A stretch of DNA of 64,000 nt. Origin: Caccoplasma sp905210875. GTDB taxonomy: Bacteria; Bacteroidota; Bacteroidia; Bacteroidales; UBA11471. A program made the translations under genes and the position numbers. The DNA lies in NCBI GenBank assembly GCA_963931635.1, contig OZ007034.1, forward strand, positions 2,046,001 to 2,110,000. Reading direction: 5' to 3'. Positions within the stretch are counted from its first letter, which is position 1; each line of letters opens with the position of its first letter. Of this stretch, positions 1-8,445 are shown one piece after another. The notes under the pieces were generated by a model, which was given only the letters and a program-made list of their open reading frames with translations, searched no databases and had not been told where the DNA came from.

Positions 1-1
1 A

Positions 2-190
2 TCGCTCCTTATTACGATTATTCAGACCTACATTTTCCGTAAATGTATCAATGAAGAAAAAGTGCTGGCCAAACTTAAAGAGAACCAGAAGAAACCCCGT
101 AAGAAGTCGGGTTTCTTGGCACGTCTCGAAGAAGCGCAGCGTCAGCAGCAGGCAGCGTTGAAACGTCAACAACAGCAGCGTCGTCGTTGA
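2..190 (+). CDS. yidC: Membrane protein insertase YidC, C-terminal end (partial)
   Basis: Only the last 62 codons are in the window; the reading frame is open from base 2 to a TGA at 188-190. The translation starts with the end of a transmembrane helix (SLLITIIQTYIFRK) and then a cytoplasmic tail very rich in Lys, Arg and Gln ending in a run of Arg. This matches the C-terminus of Bacteroidetes YidC/Oxa1 insertases, where the last helix is followed by an EEKxLAKLxENxKKPxKKS segment and a basic tail thought to contact the ribosome. YidC inserts proteins into the inner membrane alone or with SecYEG. A strong terminator follows directly, so it is the last gene of its transcript. Identification rests on a short tail but the pattern is characteristic. 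Confidence 0.8.
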   Translation, partial: SLLITIIQTYIFRKCINEEKVLAKLKENQKKPRKKSGFLARLEEAQRQQQAALKRQQQQRRR

Positions 191-213
191 TTTGATAACA
201 GTCATATAAGAAT

Positions 214-246
214 GAGAGAGCCGCCATATCTTATGGCGGCTCTCTC
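214..246 (+). terminator. Intrinsic terminator after yidC
   Basis: A perfect 15-bp inverted repeat (214-228 with 232-246) with a 3-base loop, 23 bases after the yidC stop. The stem is GC-rich in the middle and is followed by a short T-containing stretch. Confidence 0.8.
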
Positions 247-599
247 TGTTTATAGGGTAGTCTCGTATAGCAGGAAGGGGCCGTGTTTTGTGCTGGTTCA
301 CGGAATTTCCGACGTTCACGTTGTCGGAATCCTCTTTCTCGATTATTGCAGGAAGGTCCGAATCCACCCCTTTTTCCTTTTGCTGTGCAAAACTTGTCGG
401 GCTGCTGTATCTTCCTTGTCGCAGGTCGGTATTGTACCGTCTGTGCGATTTCTCTTGTGGCATTGTCAGTTTTGCAGCAGGTAGAGCGAATGAGGGTGTC
501 GAAAAGAGATAGGGGCATGGTAGATGAGTGTAAGTGCCGTGGCAAATGGTGAGGATAGAGAGGATAGAGAGGATAGAGGGAAGTCCTTATTGAGTAATA
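247..599. other. Gene-free stretch with a 9-bp triplicate repeat
   Basis: No reading frame here looks like a protein: frames on both strands are short and low in hydrophobic pattern. The only structure seen is three head-to-tail copies of the 9-mer GAGGATAGA at 551-577. No promoter box of the TAnnTTTG type was found for either neighbour. Confidence 0.5.
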
Positions 600-631
600 C
601 AGAAAGGAGCGAAATTTTTCGCTCCTTTCTG
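600..631 (-). terminator. Hairpin downstream of the S46 peptidase gene
   Basis: A perfect 15-bp inverted repeat (600-614 with 617-631) lies about 55 bases beyond the peptidase stop codon. It has T/A runs in the loop but no clear T-tract after the stem on the minus strand, so it may be a terminator or a 3'-end stabilising hairpin. Confidence 0.6.
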
Positions 632-687
632 TATTTGTCAGGTCGGGAGGGAAAGTGTATATAACTTTCTGCCCGGAGGTCCGTCGA

Positions 688-2859
688 TTACGGATTGATA
701 ATCATCTCGTCGAGCAGATAATCGGCATCGGCATACTTGTCGATGATGAAGAGTATGTACCGTATGTCGGTGATTATCGAGCGCTGGTAGCGGCCCTGGT
801 ATTGTATGTCGCCGGTAATGCCCTCCCAGTTGCGGTCGAAGTTGACACCGACCAGTTCGCCGCGGCTGTTGAGTACGGGGCTTCCCGAGTTGCCGCCGGT
901 GGTGTGGGTGTTGGCGATGAAGTTTACGGGCATCTTGCCCCGTTCGTTTGAGTAGAAGCCAAAATCTTTTTTCCGATACAGCTCTTTCAATTTTTTGTCG
1001 ACGACAAATTCCCAGTTCGTCGGGTCTTCCTTCTCCATGACACCGTCGAGAGTCGTTTCGAAGTTATAGGTTACGGCGTTGGCGGGGGAGTACGCTTTCA
1101 CTTGTCCGTAGGTAAGTCGCAAGGTAAAGTTGGCATCGGGGTAGTTGGGCCGGTCGGCATGAATGGCAAGTTGGCCGGCGATATAAGATTTCTGTGCCTC
1201 GGCGATTCTCTGGTCTATGGGTTGCAGTTCGTCGTTGATGCGTCGGGCCTCTTCCTTGATGGCTCGGGCATATCGCACCATGGGGTCGTTTTCCAGTGCT
1301 TTGACGTTGGGGCGCTTCTTCCATCGCTCGTATTTTTCAGGACTGACAAAGAGGGAATTGTCAAACATATGGTCGACGTATTTTGCAATATTGCCCTTGT
1401 GTTTGCGGTCGATAGTCTTGAAGAAGGCCGGATAGTGTTCCGGAGCTATGCTGTCGGCATACATTTGCAACATGGCCTTGGTGATGCGCCGGTCGACCTG
1501 TGGGGCGTAGTCTTTGTCGTAGAATGTATAGTAGAGGCGGTCAAAGGCTTCGAGGGCAGCCTTGCGGGTGGAGTCGTTGCCGCTAAGACCGGTTTTCAGT
1601 GCGTCGAAGTTGGTGGGCACGCGGCTACATTCGGTTCCTATCCACAGGGCTTCGAGCAGGTATTGCATGCGTGTTTTCAGACCTTCACGGTTCTTTACCT
1701 CGTTGGCAATGATATCCACGGCCTCGCGGTATTCCTGTATATCGTTGTCCCAGCCCCAGTTGAGCAGTTCGTTCATCTGCCGTTCTTTGAGATATACGGT
1801 CGATTGCCGTTCTATCATGATGTTCATGCCTTTACTGCTCTTGTAGCTGTTGGTCGAGGAGGCATATTTCCCGGCATACTGTATACGAACCTTCGGGTCG
1901 GCGAGCATGGCATCTAACATGACTCTCTGTCGCAGGTCTCTGACGTTGACCCGTATGCGATTGTCTATATTTTTCCGCTCTATTACCTCGGCCGGAGTGT
2001 AGTAGTGGTTGGTGCGGCCGGGAAATCCCATGAGCATGACGAAGTCGTTCTCTTTGACACCGCGCAGGCTGAGGTCGAAATATTTTTTCGGCCGCAGCGG
2101 TACGTTGCTTGTGTCGTAGGGGGCAGGGTTGCCGAGGCTGTCGGCATAGACGCGGAATATCGAGAAGTCGCCCGTGTGGCGTGGCCATTCCCAGTTGTCG
2201 GTGTCGGCACCGAATTTACCTATCGAGGAGGGCGGTGCTCCCACCATACGCACATCGGGGTACACCTTCTGGGTGAACATGTAGTAGCGGTTGCCTCCGT
2301 AGAAGGGTTTGATAATGACGGTCGTGCCGGGGTTGTTTTTCAGGAACTCTTCGCCTACGCGTTTCTCGGCCAAGGAGTTGAGAAACTTGGTGTTGAGATA
2401 TTTCATCTCTATGCGGCTGGTATCTTTTTTCAACTCCGCTTCGACGTAGTCGGTTACCTCTTCGATTTTGTCGATGAACGTTACCGTGAGTCCCGGATTG
2501 GGTAACTCCTCCTTGCGGCTCTTGGCCCAGAATCCGTTGGTGAGCAGGTCGTTGTCGACGCTGCTGTGGGCCTGTATGTAATCGTATCCGCAGTGGTGAT
2601 TGGTCAGAATCAGACCGTAGGGCGAGATGACCTCGCCCGTGCAACCGCCACCGAAGATGACGACGGCATCTTTCAGCGATACCGAGTCGGGGTGGTATAT
2701 ATCTTCGGCGCATATTTCTAGGCCGAGCCCTTTCATCTGTTCGAAGTTCTGTTCTTTAAGCAGGGGGAGCAGCCACATGCCTTCGTCGGCACGGGCCGGC
2801 GACAGCGGTGCCGAGGCAAGAAGGGCGCACATACATAAGCATAGACTTCTCTTTTTCAT
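688..2859 (-). CDS. S46 family dipeptidyl-peptidase, DPP11-like
   Basis: A 723-residue secreted serine peptidase. Residues 1-23 form a signal peptide (basic start, Cys/Leu-rich core, cut near ARA/DEG). The ATG at 2859 is chosen because the open frame further upstream only adds residues before this signal. The chymotrypsin-like halves carry the His motif TNHHCGY (H88/H89) and the Ser motif GNSGSPV (S658). The motif FDRNWEG puts Arg at 676, three residues off Arg673 of Porphyromonas gingivalis DPP11, just as S658 is three off its Ser655. In S46 enzymes Arg here goes with cutting after Asp or Glu, Gly with the DPP7 preference for hydrophobic residues. It likely releases acidic dipeptides from peptides in the periplasm. 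It follows thiF by 87 bp with a small 6-bp hairpin between, so it is probably a separate unit. Confidence 0.93.
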   Translation of the reverse strand: MKKRSLCLCMCALLASAPLSPARADEGMWLLPLLKEQNFEQMKGLGLEICAEDIYHPDSVSLKDAVVIFGGGCTGEVISPYGLILTNHHCGYDYIQAHSSVDNDLLTNGFWAKSRKEELPNPGLTVTFIDKIEEVTDYVEAELKKDTSRIEMKYLNTKFLNSLAEKRVGEEFLKNNPGTTVIIKPFYGGNRYYMFTQKVYPDVRMVGAPPSSIGKFGADTDNWEWPRHTGDFSIFRVYADSLGNPAPYDTSNVPLRPKKYFDLSLRGVKENDFVMLMGFPGRTNHYYTPAEVIERKNIDNRIRVNVRDLRQRVMLDAMLADPKVRIQYAGKYASSTNSYKSSKGMNIMIERQSTVYLKERQMNELLNWGWDNDIQEYREAVDIIANEVKNREGLKTRMQYLLEALWIGTECSRVPTNFDALKTGLSGNDSTRKAALEAFDRLYYTFYDKDYAPQVDRRITKAMLQMYADSIAPEHYPAFFKTIDRKHKGNIAKYVDHMFDNSLFVSPEKYERWKKRPNVKALENDPMVRYARAIKEEARRINDELQPIDQRIAEAQKSYIAGQLAIHADRPNYPDANFTLRLTYGQVKAYSPANAVTYNFETTLDGVMEKEDPTNWEFVVDKKLKELYRKKDFGFYSNERGKMPVNFIANTHTTGGNSGSPVLNSRGELVGVNFDRNWEGITGDIQYQGRYQRSIITDIRYILFIIDKYADADYLLDEMIINP

Positions 2860-2946
2860 AGTGTGAGGAGATTTTCTGTCGTTATATCGACAGCTAATAT
2901 GTACAAAAAATTTTGTTTGTGCAAGACTTGGGTCTGTTTTCAACGG

Positions 2947-3645
2947 TTAGATATCGAGCGTGTAGCTCTCCATGTTGAGAAGGTCGAGGGTGAAAAGCCG
3001 GTTATAGAGCGGTTCGCCGCAACCGGTGATGAGCTTGACGACTTCGGCCGCCTCGATGCTGCCTATGACACCCGGTGTGGGGCCTATGACACCGGCCGCA
3101 GCGCGCCGCGACGAGAGGGCCGTACGGTCGGGAAAGAGTTGGGCATAGCGTTTCCCCCTGTCGCCGTTGAATACCGATACTTGTCCGCGGAAACCTTCAA
3201 TACTTCCGTAGACATAGGGCTTTTTCAGGCGGTGGCACCAGTCGTCGATAAGGTAGCGTGTGGCATAGTTGTCGCAGCCGTCGACGACGATGTCGTAGGG
3301 TTTGATGGTAGCTTTGGCATTCTCATCGTTCAGGAAGTAGGGGTAGGTATCGATGCGGCACGCACTGTTCCGTTGGGCTAGGGTGCGGGCAGCACGTTCG
3401 ACCTTGCTTTGGCCGGTCTCCTCTTCGGTATAGAGAATCTGCCGTTGCAGGTTGCTTTCCGATACGGTGTCGCCGTCGACAAGGCCTATGCGTCCTATCC
3501 CGGCCGAACACAGGTAGAGGGCGATGGGCGAGCCCAGCCCGCCGACACCCACAATGAGTACCGAAGCCCGCTCCAAAGCCTGCTGACCCGAGATACCTAT
3601 CTCGGGCAGCATGATTTGGCGGGTGTAACGTTCCGATGGAGTCAT
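2947..3645 (-). CDS. thiF: ThiF-like adenylyltransferase (E1-like)
   Basis: A 232-residue member of the ThiF/MoeB/HesA family, last gene of the thiamine operon. In the pathway ThiF adenylates the Gly-Gly end of the sulfur carrier ThiS. The nucleotide-binding motif GVGGLGSP lies near residues 33-40, the metal/adenylate region DGDTVSESNLQRQ near 58-70, and DGCDNYATRYLIDD near 120-135. The zinc-binding Cys pairs of E. coli ThiF (CYRC and CPVC) are absent: the first position reads RYAQLFPD, and the protein ends before the second pair. The Cys that forms the acyl-disulfide with ThiS is also not present before AGVIGPTPG. The protein may therefore work without zinc and depend on ThiH/ThiG for sulfur delivery. 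MoeB is the alternative reading, but the operon argues for ThiF. The start lies 17 bp after thiH. Confidence 0.88.
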   Translation of the reverse strand: MTPSERYTRQIMLPEIGISGQQALERASVLIVGVGGLGSPIALYLCSAGIGRIGLVDGDTVSESNLQRQILYTEEETGQSKVERAARTLAQRNSACRIDTYPYFLNDENAKATIKPYDIVVDGCDNYATRYLIDDWCHRLKKPYVYGSIEGFRGQVSVFNGDRGKRYAQLFPDRTALSSRRAAAGVIGPTPGVIGSIEAAEVVKLITGCGEPLYNRLFTLDLLNMESYTLDI

Positions 3646-3662
3646 GAGGTGGTGTGAGCAGG

Positions 3663-4775
3663 TTAGTCAAAGATGCGGTCCCAGTCTTTCCACACCACTT
3701 CGTATCCGGCTTTCTTGACGGCCTGTTCTACCTCGGCAGGGGTGCGGTCGTCGCTCACGACAAATTGTTCGAGAGCCTGCGGGTGGGTGAAGTAGCCGCC
3801 CGGTTCGGTTTTGGAGCCTGCGCTCAGCGAGGTGGCTCCCAGGGTGGCGATGTGGTCACGGAATTGTGGGTTCTCGCGGGTCGATACCGAGATGTCGACA
3901 TCGTGGTCGAAGAGTCGGAAGGCAAAAATGGTCTGGGCCAGTTGCCGGTCGCTCATCACGACGTTGGGCTGGAAATGGCCCTCAGAGGGACGCAACCGCG
4001 GGAAGTTGACACTGTAACGGGTCTTCCAGTACTTTTTGCGCAGGTATTGCAGGTGTATGGCCATGAAGGTGATGTCGGTGCGCCACTCTTCGAGACCTAT
4101 GAGCACGCCCATGCCTATCTTGTGTACGCCGGCCTGTCCCATGCGGTCGAATCCGTTGACACGCCATTCGAAGTTTGATTTCATGCCTTTGGGGTGGTAA
4201 ACCTTGTAGCGCTCGCGGTGGTAGGTTTCCTGGAAGCACACCACGCCGTTGAGGCCCGACTGGGTGAGTCGGTAGTAGTCTTCGCTTTTGAGCGGCATCA
4301 CCTCGATGGTAAGGTTGGAAAAGTAGGGTCGGGCCAGGCGCAGGGCATTCTCGATGTAATCGACGCCCGCTACATGGGCATTTTCGCCTGTGACGATGAG
4401 CAGGTTTTCAAACGGGCCCAACCGCCGTATTGCCTTGCACTCCTCAACGATTTCTTCGTCGTTGAGAATGATGCGGTTGATAGGGTTGTTGTGGTTGAAA
4501 CCGCAGTATACGCAGAAGTTGGTGCAGGAGTTGGTGATGTACATCGGTATATACATGCTGATGGTTTTCCCGAAACGCTGTTGCGTGTACATGCGGCTCT
4601 GCATGGCCATCTCTTCGAGGTAGCGGTCGGCTGCCGGCGATATGAGAGCCATGAAGTCATCGATTTGCAGGTGTTCCTGGCCGAGGGCACGTACCACGTC
4701 GGCTTCGGTTTTTGAGTATATCTGTTTCGTGATTTCGTCCCACGAATATTTCTCTAATTCTTCTGAAAACAACAT
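3663..4775 (-). CDS. thiH: 2-iminoacetate synthase ThiH
   Basis: A 370-residue radical SAM enzyme that cleaves tyrosine to dehydroglycine (2-iminoacetate) and p-cresol, feeding thiazole formation by ThiG. The [4Fe-4S] motif C-x3-C-x2-C is seen in NSCTNFCVYCGFNH near residue 85. The following GE-containing segment (VTGEN) and IEVMP strand fit the SAM-binding TIM barrel. Length is that of the family (about 370). Use of ThiH rather than the oxygen-dependent glycine oxidase ThiO fits an anaerobe. It starts 12 bp after the HEAT-like gene and precedes thiF by 17 bp, so it is cotranscribed. Confidence 0.96.
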   Translation of the reverse strand: MLFSEELEKYSWDEITKQIYSKTEADVVRALGQEHLQIDDFMALISPAADRYLEEMAMQSRMYTQQRFGKTISMYIPMYITNSCTNFCVYCGFNHNNPINRIILNDEEIVEECKAIRRLGPFENLLIVTGENAHVAGVDYIENALRLARPYFSNLTIEVMPLKSEDYYRLTQSGLNGVVCFQETYHRERYKVYHPKGMKSNFEWRVNGFDRMGQAGVHKIGMGVLIGLEEWRTDITFMAIHLQYLRKKYWKTRYSVNFPRLRPSEGHFQPNVVMSDRQLAQTIFAFRLFDHDVDISVSTRENPQFRDHIATLGATSLSAGSKTEPGGYFTHPQALEQFVVSDDRTPAEVEQAVKKAGYEVVWKDWDRIFD

Positions 4776-4787
4776 TTCTTTAATACC

Positions 4788-5327
4788 TTATTTCTTTTGT
4801 TGTGAGTAAATGCGCCGCAATGTGTTCTTCCGGGCCGTCAGGAACGCGGGAGAGTAGAACGACGTTGTCGTATTTTCCAAATAAAATTTCAGCTCGGCCA
4901 GCAGGTCGGGCTCCTCTTTCCCGAGAGAAAAGGCCATCTTCATGCAGAGAACCTGTGCTGCTGCCTTTTCCTGTGGCAACAACATGTGCTCGATGCAGTA
5001 GTTGTAGAGCCTTACGGGGAATACCGACGGCCGGGGCAATCGGTAGAGAATCGAAAGCAACAGCCTTCGGGTACCGTCGTGGCGGCACCCGAAGAGCTTT
5101 TGCTCGAAAGTGTCCCGATAGGGTAGAAGCGGGCTCCCGCTTCTGTCGACCAGTCGCTCGCATGCCCATGCAGCCCGCCAGGCTACCCGGGAGTCGGGGT
5201 CGTCGATGAGTTGCACCAGCCGGGGAATATCGGTCGGATATTCTTCTACCGATGCGGCTATCAGGTCGACTACCCGGCGCGACAGCGACTGTGACAGCGG
5301 GGTACGCAGGTCGGCAATGCGCTCCAT
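4788..5327 (-). CDS. HEAT-repeat-like protein of unknown function inside the thiamine operon
   Basis: A 179-residue cytoplasmic protein with no signal peptide or membrane segment. It is a series of amphipathic helices; a segment such as LIDDPDSRVAWRAAWACERLV near residues 40-60 has the look of a HEAT repeat, and FLTARKNTLRRIYS closes the protein. It sits between thiC (6 bp upstream) and thiH (12 bp downstream) on the same strand, so it is certainly cotranscribed with them. The ATG at 5327 is preferred to the GTG one codon earlier. I do not recognise a catalytic motif. It may be a scaffold or adaptor; a role in thiamine synthesis is only suggested by position. Confidence 0.75.
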   Translation of the reverse strand: MERIADLRTPLSQSLSRRVVDLIAASVEEYPTDIPRLVQLIDDPDSRVAWRAAWACERLVDRSGSPLLPYRDTFEQKLFGCRHDGTRRLLLSILYRLPRPSVFPVRLYNYCIEHMLLPQEKAAAQVLCMKMAFSLGKEEPDLLAELKFYLENTTTSFYSPAFLTARKNTLRRIYSQQKK

Positions 5328-5333
5328 CACGTT

Positions 5334-7028
5334 CTACTTTGCGCAGTCGTTGAGGCTTTGCGTGATGCGCATGGCGCAGAAATTGGGGCCGCACATCGTG
5401 CAGTATTCGCCGTCGTTTTTCGACCCCTCTTTGTAGTAGGCCAATGCCCGGTCGGGATCGAGCGAGAGGTTGAACTGGTCTTTCCATCGGAATTCAAAAC
5501 GAGCCTTGCTCAGGGCATCGTCTCTCACCGTGGCGCCGGGGTGTCCCTTGGCAATGTCGGCGGCGTGGGCGGCAATCTTGTAGGCGATGACGCCGTTGCG
5601 CACATCTTCGCGGTTGGGCAGTCCCAGGTGTTCTTTGGGCGTTACGTAGCATATCATGGCCGTTCCCAACCAGGCGATTTGAGCCGCACCGATGGCCGAG
5701 GTAATGTGGTCGTAACCCGGCGCGATGTCGGTAGTCAGCGGGCCGAGCGTGTAGAACGGAGCTTCGTGGCACGACGAGAGTTGGCGTTCCATGTTTTCGC
5801 GTATCTTCTGCATGGGAACGTGTCCCGGACCTTCGATGATGACCTGTACGTTGTGGGCCCACGCCTTTTGGGTGAGTTCGCCCAGCACGTCGAGTTCGAG
5901 AAATTGCGAGCGGTCGTTGGCGTCGTGTATCGAGCCGGGGCGCATGCCGTCGCCCAGCGAGAGGGCAACGTCGTATTGCTTGACAATCTCGCATATCTCG
6001 TCGAAGTGGGTGTAGAGAAAGTTCTCCTCGTTGTGGCTCACGCACCATTTGGTCATGATGGAGCCTCCGCGCGAGACGATTCCCGTGAGGCGTTCGCCTA
6101 CCAGGTCGGCATGAGCCTTCAACACACCGGCGTGAATGGTGAAGTAGTCAACCCCCTGTTCGCATTGCTCAATGATGGTGTCGCGGTATATCTCCCAGGT
6201 CAGGTCTTCGGCTACGCCGTTTACCTTTTCGAGAGCCTGATAGATGGGCACCGTGCCCATAGGCACCGGACAGTTGCGTATAATCCATTCGCGGGTCTCG
6301 TGTATGTGGTCGCCCGTCGATAGGTCCATGAGGGTGTCTCCGCCCCAGTAGCAGCTCCACATGGCCTTTTCCACCTCCTCTTCGATACCCGACGAGAGGG
6401 CCGAGTTGCCGATGTTGGTGTTGAGTTTCACCAGAAAGTTGCGGCCGATAATCATGGGCTCGGCTTCGGGGTGGTTGATGTTGGCCGGAATGATGGCGCG
6501 GCCGCAGGCCACCTCGTCGCGCACGAATTCGGGCGTGATGTGGGTGTCGATACCCAGCATCTCGTTTTGGAGATTTTCTCGTATGGCGACATACTCCATT
6601 TCAGGGGTGATGATACCCTGTTTGGCATAGTACATCTGGGTGATTTCCTTGCCGGCCTTGGCACGGTAGGGCAGGTGCAGATGTTTGAAGCGAATGGCGT
6701 CGAGGCTTTTGTCTTCCTGCCTCATGCGACCATATTCCGATGTGATAGACGGGAGTCGTTCTACATCGCCACGCTGATTTACCCACGATTCCCGCAGGCG
6801 GGGAAGTCCACGGTCGAGGTCGATGTCGACCGTCGGGTCGGTATATACACCGCTGGTATCGTAGACATAGACCGGGTCGTTGTGCCGCACCACGCGTTCT
6901 CCGTCGACGATGTTCACCGTATCGGTGAGGTTGACTTTGCGCATGGCGACCTTTATGTCGTGCAGTTTGCCGGGTACATACACTTTCTCAGAACCCGGGT
7001 AGTTGTGTCGCGTAATCTCTTTTTTCAT
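5334..7028 (-). CDS. thiC: Phosphomethylpyrimidine synthase ThiC
   Basis: A 564-residue radical SAM enzyme that rearranges 5-aminoimidazole ribotide to HMP phosphate, the pyrimidine half of thiamine. The C-terminal cluster motif C-x2-C-x4-C is seen as CTMCGPNFC about 20 residues from the end, the unusual position expected for ThiC. Other family signatures include SRGGSIM, GDGMRPGSIHDAND and EGPGHVPM. Length matches bacterial ThiC. It follows thiG by 12 bp. It is controlled through the TPP riboswitch of the whole operon. Confidence 0.98.
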   Translation of the reverse strand: MKKEITRHNYPGSEKVYVPGKLHDIKVAMRKVNLTDTVNIVDGERVVRHNDPVYVYDTSGVYTDPTVDIDLDRGLPRLRESWVNQRGDVERLPSITSEYGRMRQEDKSLDAIRFKHLHLPYRAKAGKEITQMYYAKQGIITPEMEYVAIRENLQNEMLGIDTHITPEFVRDEVACGRAIIPANINHPEAEPMIIGRNFLVKLNTNIGNSALSSGIEEEVEKAMWSCYWGGDTLMDLSTGDHIHETREWIIRNCPVPMGTVPIYQALEKVNGVAEDLTWEIYRDTIIEQCEQGVDYFTIHAGVLKAHADLVGERLTGIVSRGGSIMTKWCVSHNEENFLYTHFDEICEIVKQYDVALSLGDGMRPGSIHDANDRSQFLELDVLGELTQKAWAHNVQVIIEGPGHVPMQKIRENMERQLSSCHEAPFYTLGPLTTDIAPGYDHITSAIGAAQIAWLGTAMICYVTPKEHLGLPNREDVRNGVIAYKIAAHAADIAKGHPGATVRDDALSKARFEFRWKDQFNLSLDPDRALAYYKEGSKNDGEYCTMCGPNFCAMRITQSLNDCAK

Positions 7029-7040
7029 GGGAAAACGTGT

Positions 7041-7811
7041 TTAGTCGAGGAAAGAGGTGAGGGGGCTGCTGGCGATGGCGTGGGCACACTGTGCGCCGAG
7101 ACCGGCTTCGTAGGCCCGTCGGCCGGCGATGACGGCCTCTTTGAATGCAATCGCCATCTCTACCGGATTGCCGGCTACAGCGATGGCCGTGTTCACGAGA
7201 ACGGCGTCGGCACCCATCTCCATGGCTTCGGCGGCGTGCGAGGGGGCACCTATGCCGGCGTCGACCACGACAGGTACGCGGCTTTCGGCAATGATGATTT
7301 CTATCAGGTCGCGGGTGCGCAATCCCTTATTGGTACCGATGGGGGCTCCCAGCGGCATGACCGTGGCCGCACCGGCCTCTTCGAGTCGCTTGCACAGTAC
7401 GGGGTCGGCCTGTATGTAGGGCAACACGACAAAGCCCATCTTTACCAGCTCTTCGGTAGCTTTCAGGGTCTCTACCGGGTCGGGGAGCAGATACTTGGGG
7501 TCGGGGTGAATTTCGAGTTTGATAAAGTTGGTACCGAAAGCCTCACGGGCCAGCTGGGCGGCGAGTACGGCCTCTTCGGCGTTGCGTACCCCAGAGGTGT
7601 TGGGCAGTAATTGTATGCTCTCTTTGCGTATGTGGGCGAGAATGTCGTCTTGCTGGGGAGCGTCCATGTCGACACGTTTCATGGCGACGGTTACCATTTC
7701 CGACTCCGATGCGAGAATGGCTTGTTGCATCAGGTCGTTTGAGCTGAATTTGCCGGTTCCGACAAACAGACGGGAGCTGAATTCCCGTCCTCCGATAATC
7801 AGTTTACTCAT
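7041..7811 (-). CDS. thiG: Thiazole synthase ThiG
   Basis: A 256-residue TIM-barrel enzyme that builds the thiazole phosphate ring from deoxyxylulose 5-phosphate, dehydroglycine and ThiS thiocarboxylate. Signatures are the early FSSRLFVGTGKF, the segment VTVAMKRVD, and the phosphate-binding VDAGIGAPSHAAEAMEMGADAVLVN near residue 185. The start overlaps the end of thiE by 8 bp, which implies translational coupling. Complete, normal length. Confidence 0.97.
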   Translation of the reverse strand: MSKLIIGGREFSSRLFVGTGKFSSNDLMQQAILASESEMVTVAMKRVDMDAPQQDDILAHIRKESIQLLPNTSGVRNAEEAVLAAQLAREAFGTNFIKLEIHPDPKYLLPDPVETLKATEELVKMGFVVLPYIQADPVLCKRLEEAGAATVMPLGAPIGTNKGLRTRDLIEIIIAESRVPVVVDAGIGAPSHAAEAMEMGADAVLVNTAIAVAGNPVEMAIAFKEAVIAGRRAYEAGLGAQCAHAIASSPLTSFLD

Positions 7812-8433
7812 AGCTGTTTTTATTTATACAATTGATGATTTTCTGTGTCTCTTCTATGGGGTTGGCTGCCCGCAGAATGGTTCCCGACAGGGCAATGCCT
7901 GAGATGCCTGTGGCCATCAGGGCCGGAATGTCGTCGAGTTCGATACCTCCGATGGCGACAATGGGCAGCGAGTATCCCCGCTCGCGGCATTGTTGCAGGA
8001 TGTGACGGTAGCCTTCGATACCCAGAATGGGGCTGAGTTTTTTCTTGGTCTGGGTAAAGCGGAAGGGGCCCAGCCCTATGTAGTTTACACCGCTGGCCAC
8101 CAGATGGTCGATGTCGTCAATGGTGTTGGCAGTCCCGCCGATGATGGCCTTGTCGCCGAGCAGGCGCCGGGCTTCGGCCGGCGGCATATCGTTCTTGCCC
8201 AGATGCACGCCGTCGGCTTTAATGGCATTAACGAGTTCAACCTTGTCGTCGAGAATGAGGGTGGCTCCGTAGTGATTGCAGAGGGTGCGCAGGCGATGGC
8301 CTACGGCCAGTATGGTGTCGTCATCGGCCTCTTTCATGCGCAACTGTATCCAGCGGCAGCCGCCTTCGAGAGCGGACCGGGCCGATGTGTAGTAGTCGTA
8401 TCGTTCGTTGGTGTGTGTGATAAATTGCAGCAT
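7804..8433 (-). CDS. thiE: Thiamine-phosphate synthase ThiE
   Basis: A 209-residue TIM-barrel enzyme that joins HMP pyrophosphate and thiazole phosphate to give thiamine phosphate. It carries QLRMKEADD near residue 30, LILDDKVELVNAIKADGVHLG (pyrophosphate and metal binding) near 60-80, and VAIGGIELDDI near 165. All key elements are present, so this copy, rather than the second ThiE/TenI-like gene upstream, is the likely synthase. It overlaps thiG by 8 bp and lies 12 bp after the TenI-like gene. Confidence 0.95.
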   Translation of the reverse strand: MLQFITHTNERYDYYTSARSALEGGCRWIQLRMKEADDDTILAVGHRLRTLCNHYGATLILDDKVELVNAIKADGVHLGKNDMPPAEARRLLGDKAIIGGTANTIDDIDHLVASGVNYIGLGPFRFTQTKKKLSPILGIEGYRHILQQCRERGYSLPIVAIGGIELDDIPALMATGISGIALSGTILRAANPIEETQKIINCINKNSYE

Positions 8434-8445
8434 GGTAATCTCTCT

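Noticed and set aside
231..545. 104-codon minus-strand frame after yidC
   Set aside because: Low hydrophobic content, Arg-rich, and it includes the arm of the yidC terminator; not protein-like.
1102..1917. Long plus-strand open frame (271 codons) opposite the S46 peptidase
   Set aside because: It mirrors the codon pattern of the real gene on the other strand, with Val/Gly/Phe-rich composition and no known motif.
6471..7610. 379-codon plus-strand open frame opposite thiC and thiG
   Set aside because: Antisense shadow of two unmistakable thiamine genes; it crosses both of them.
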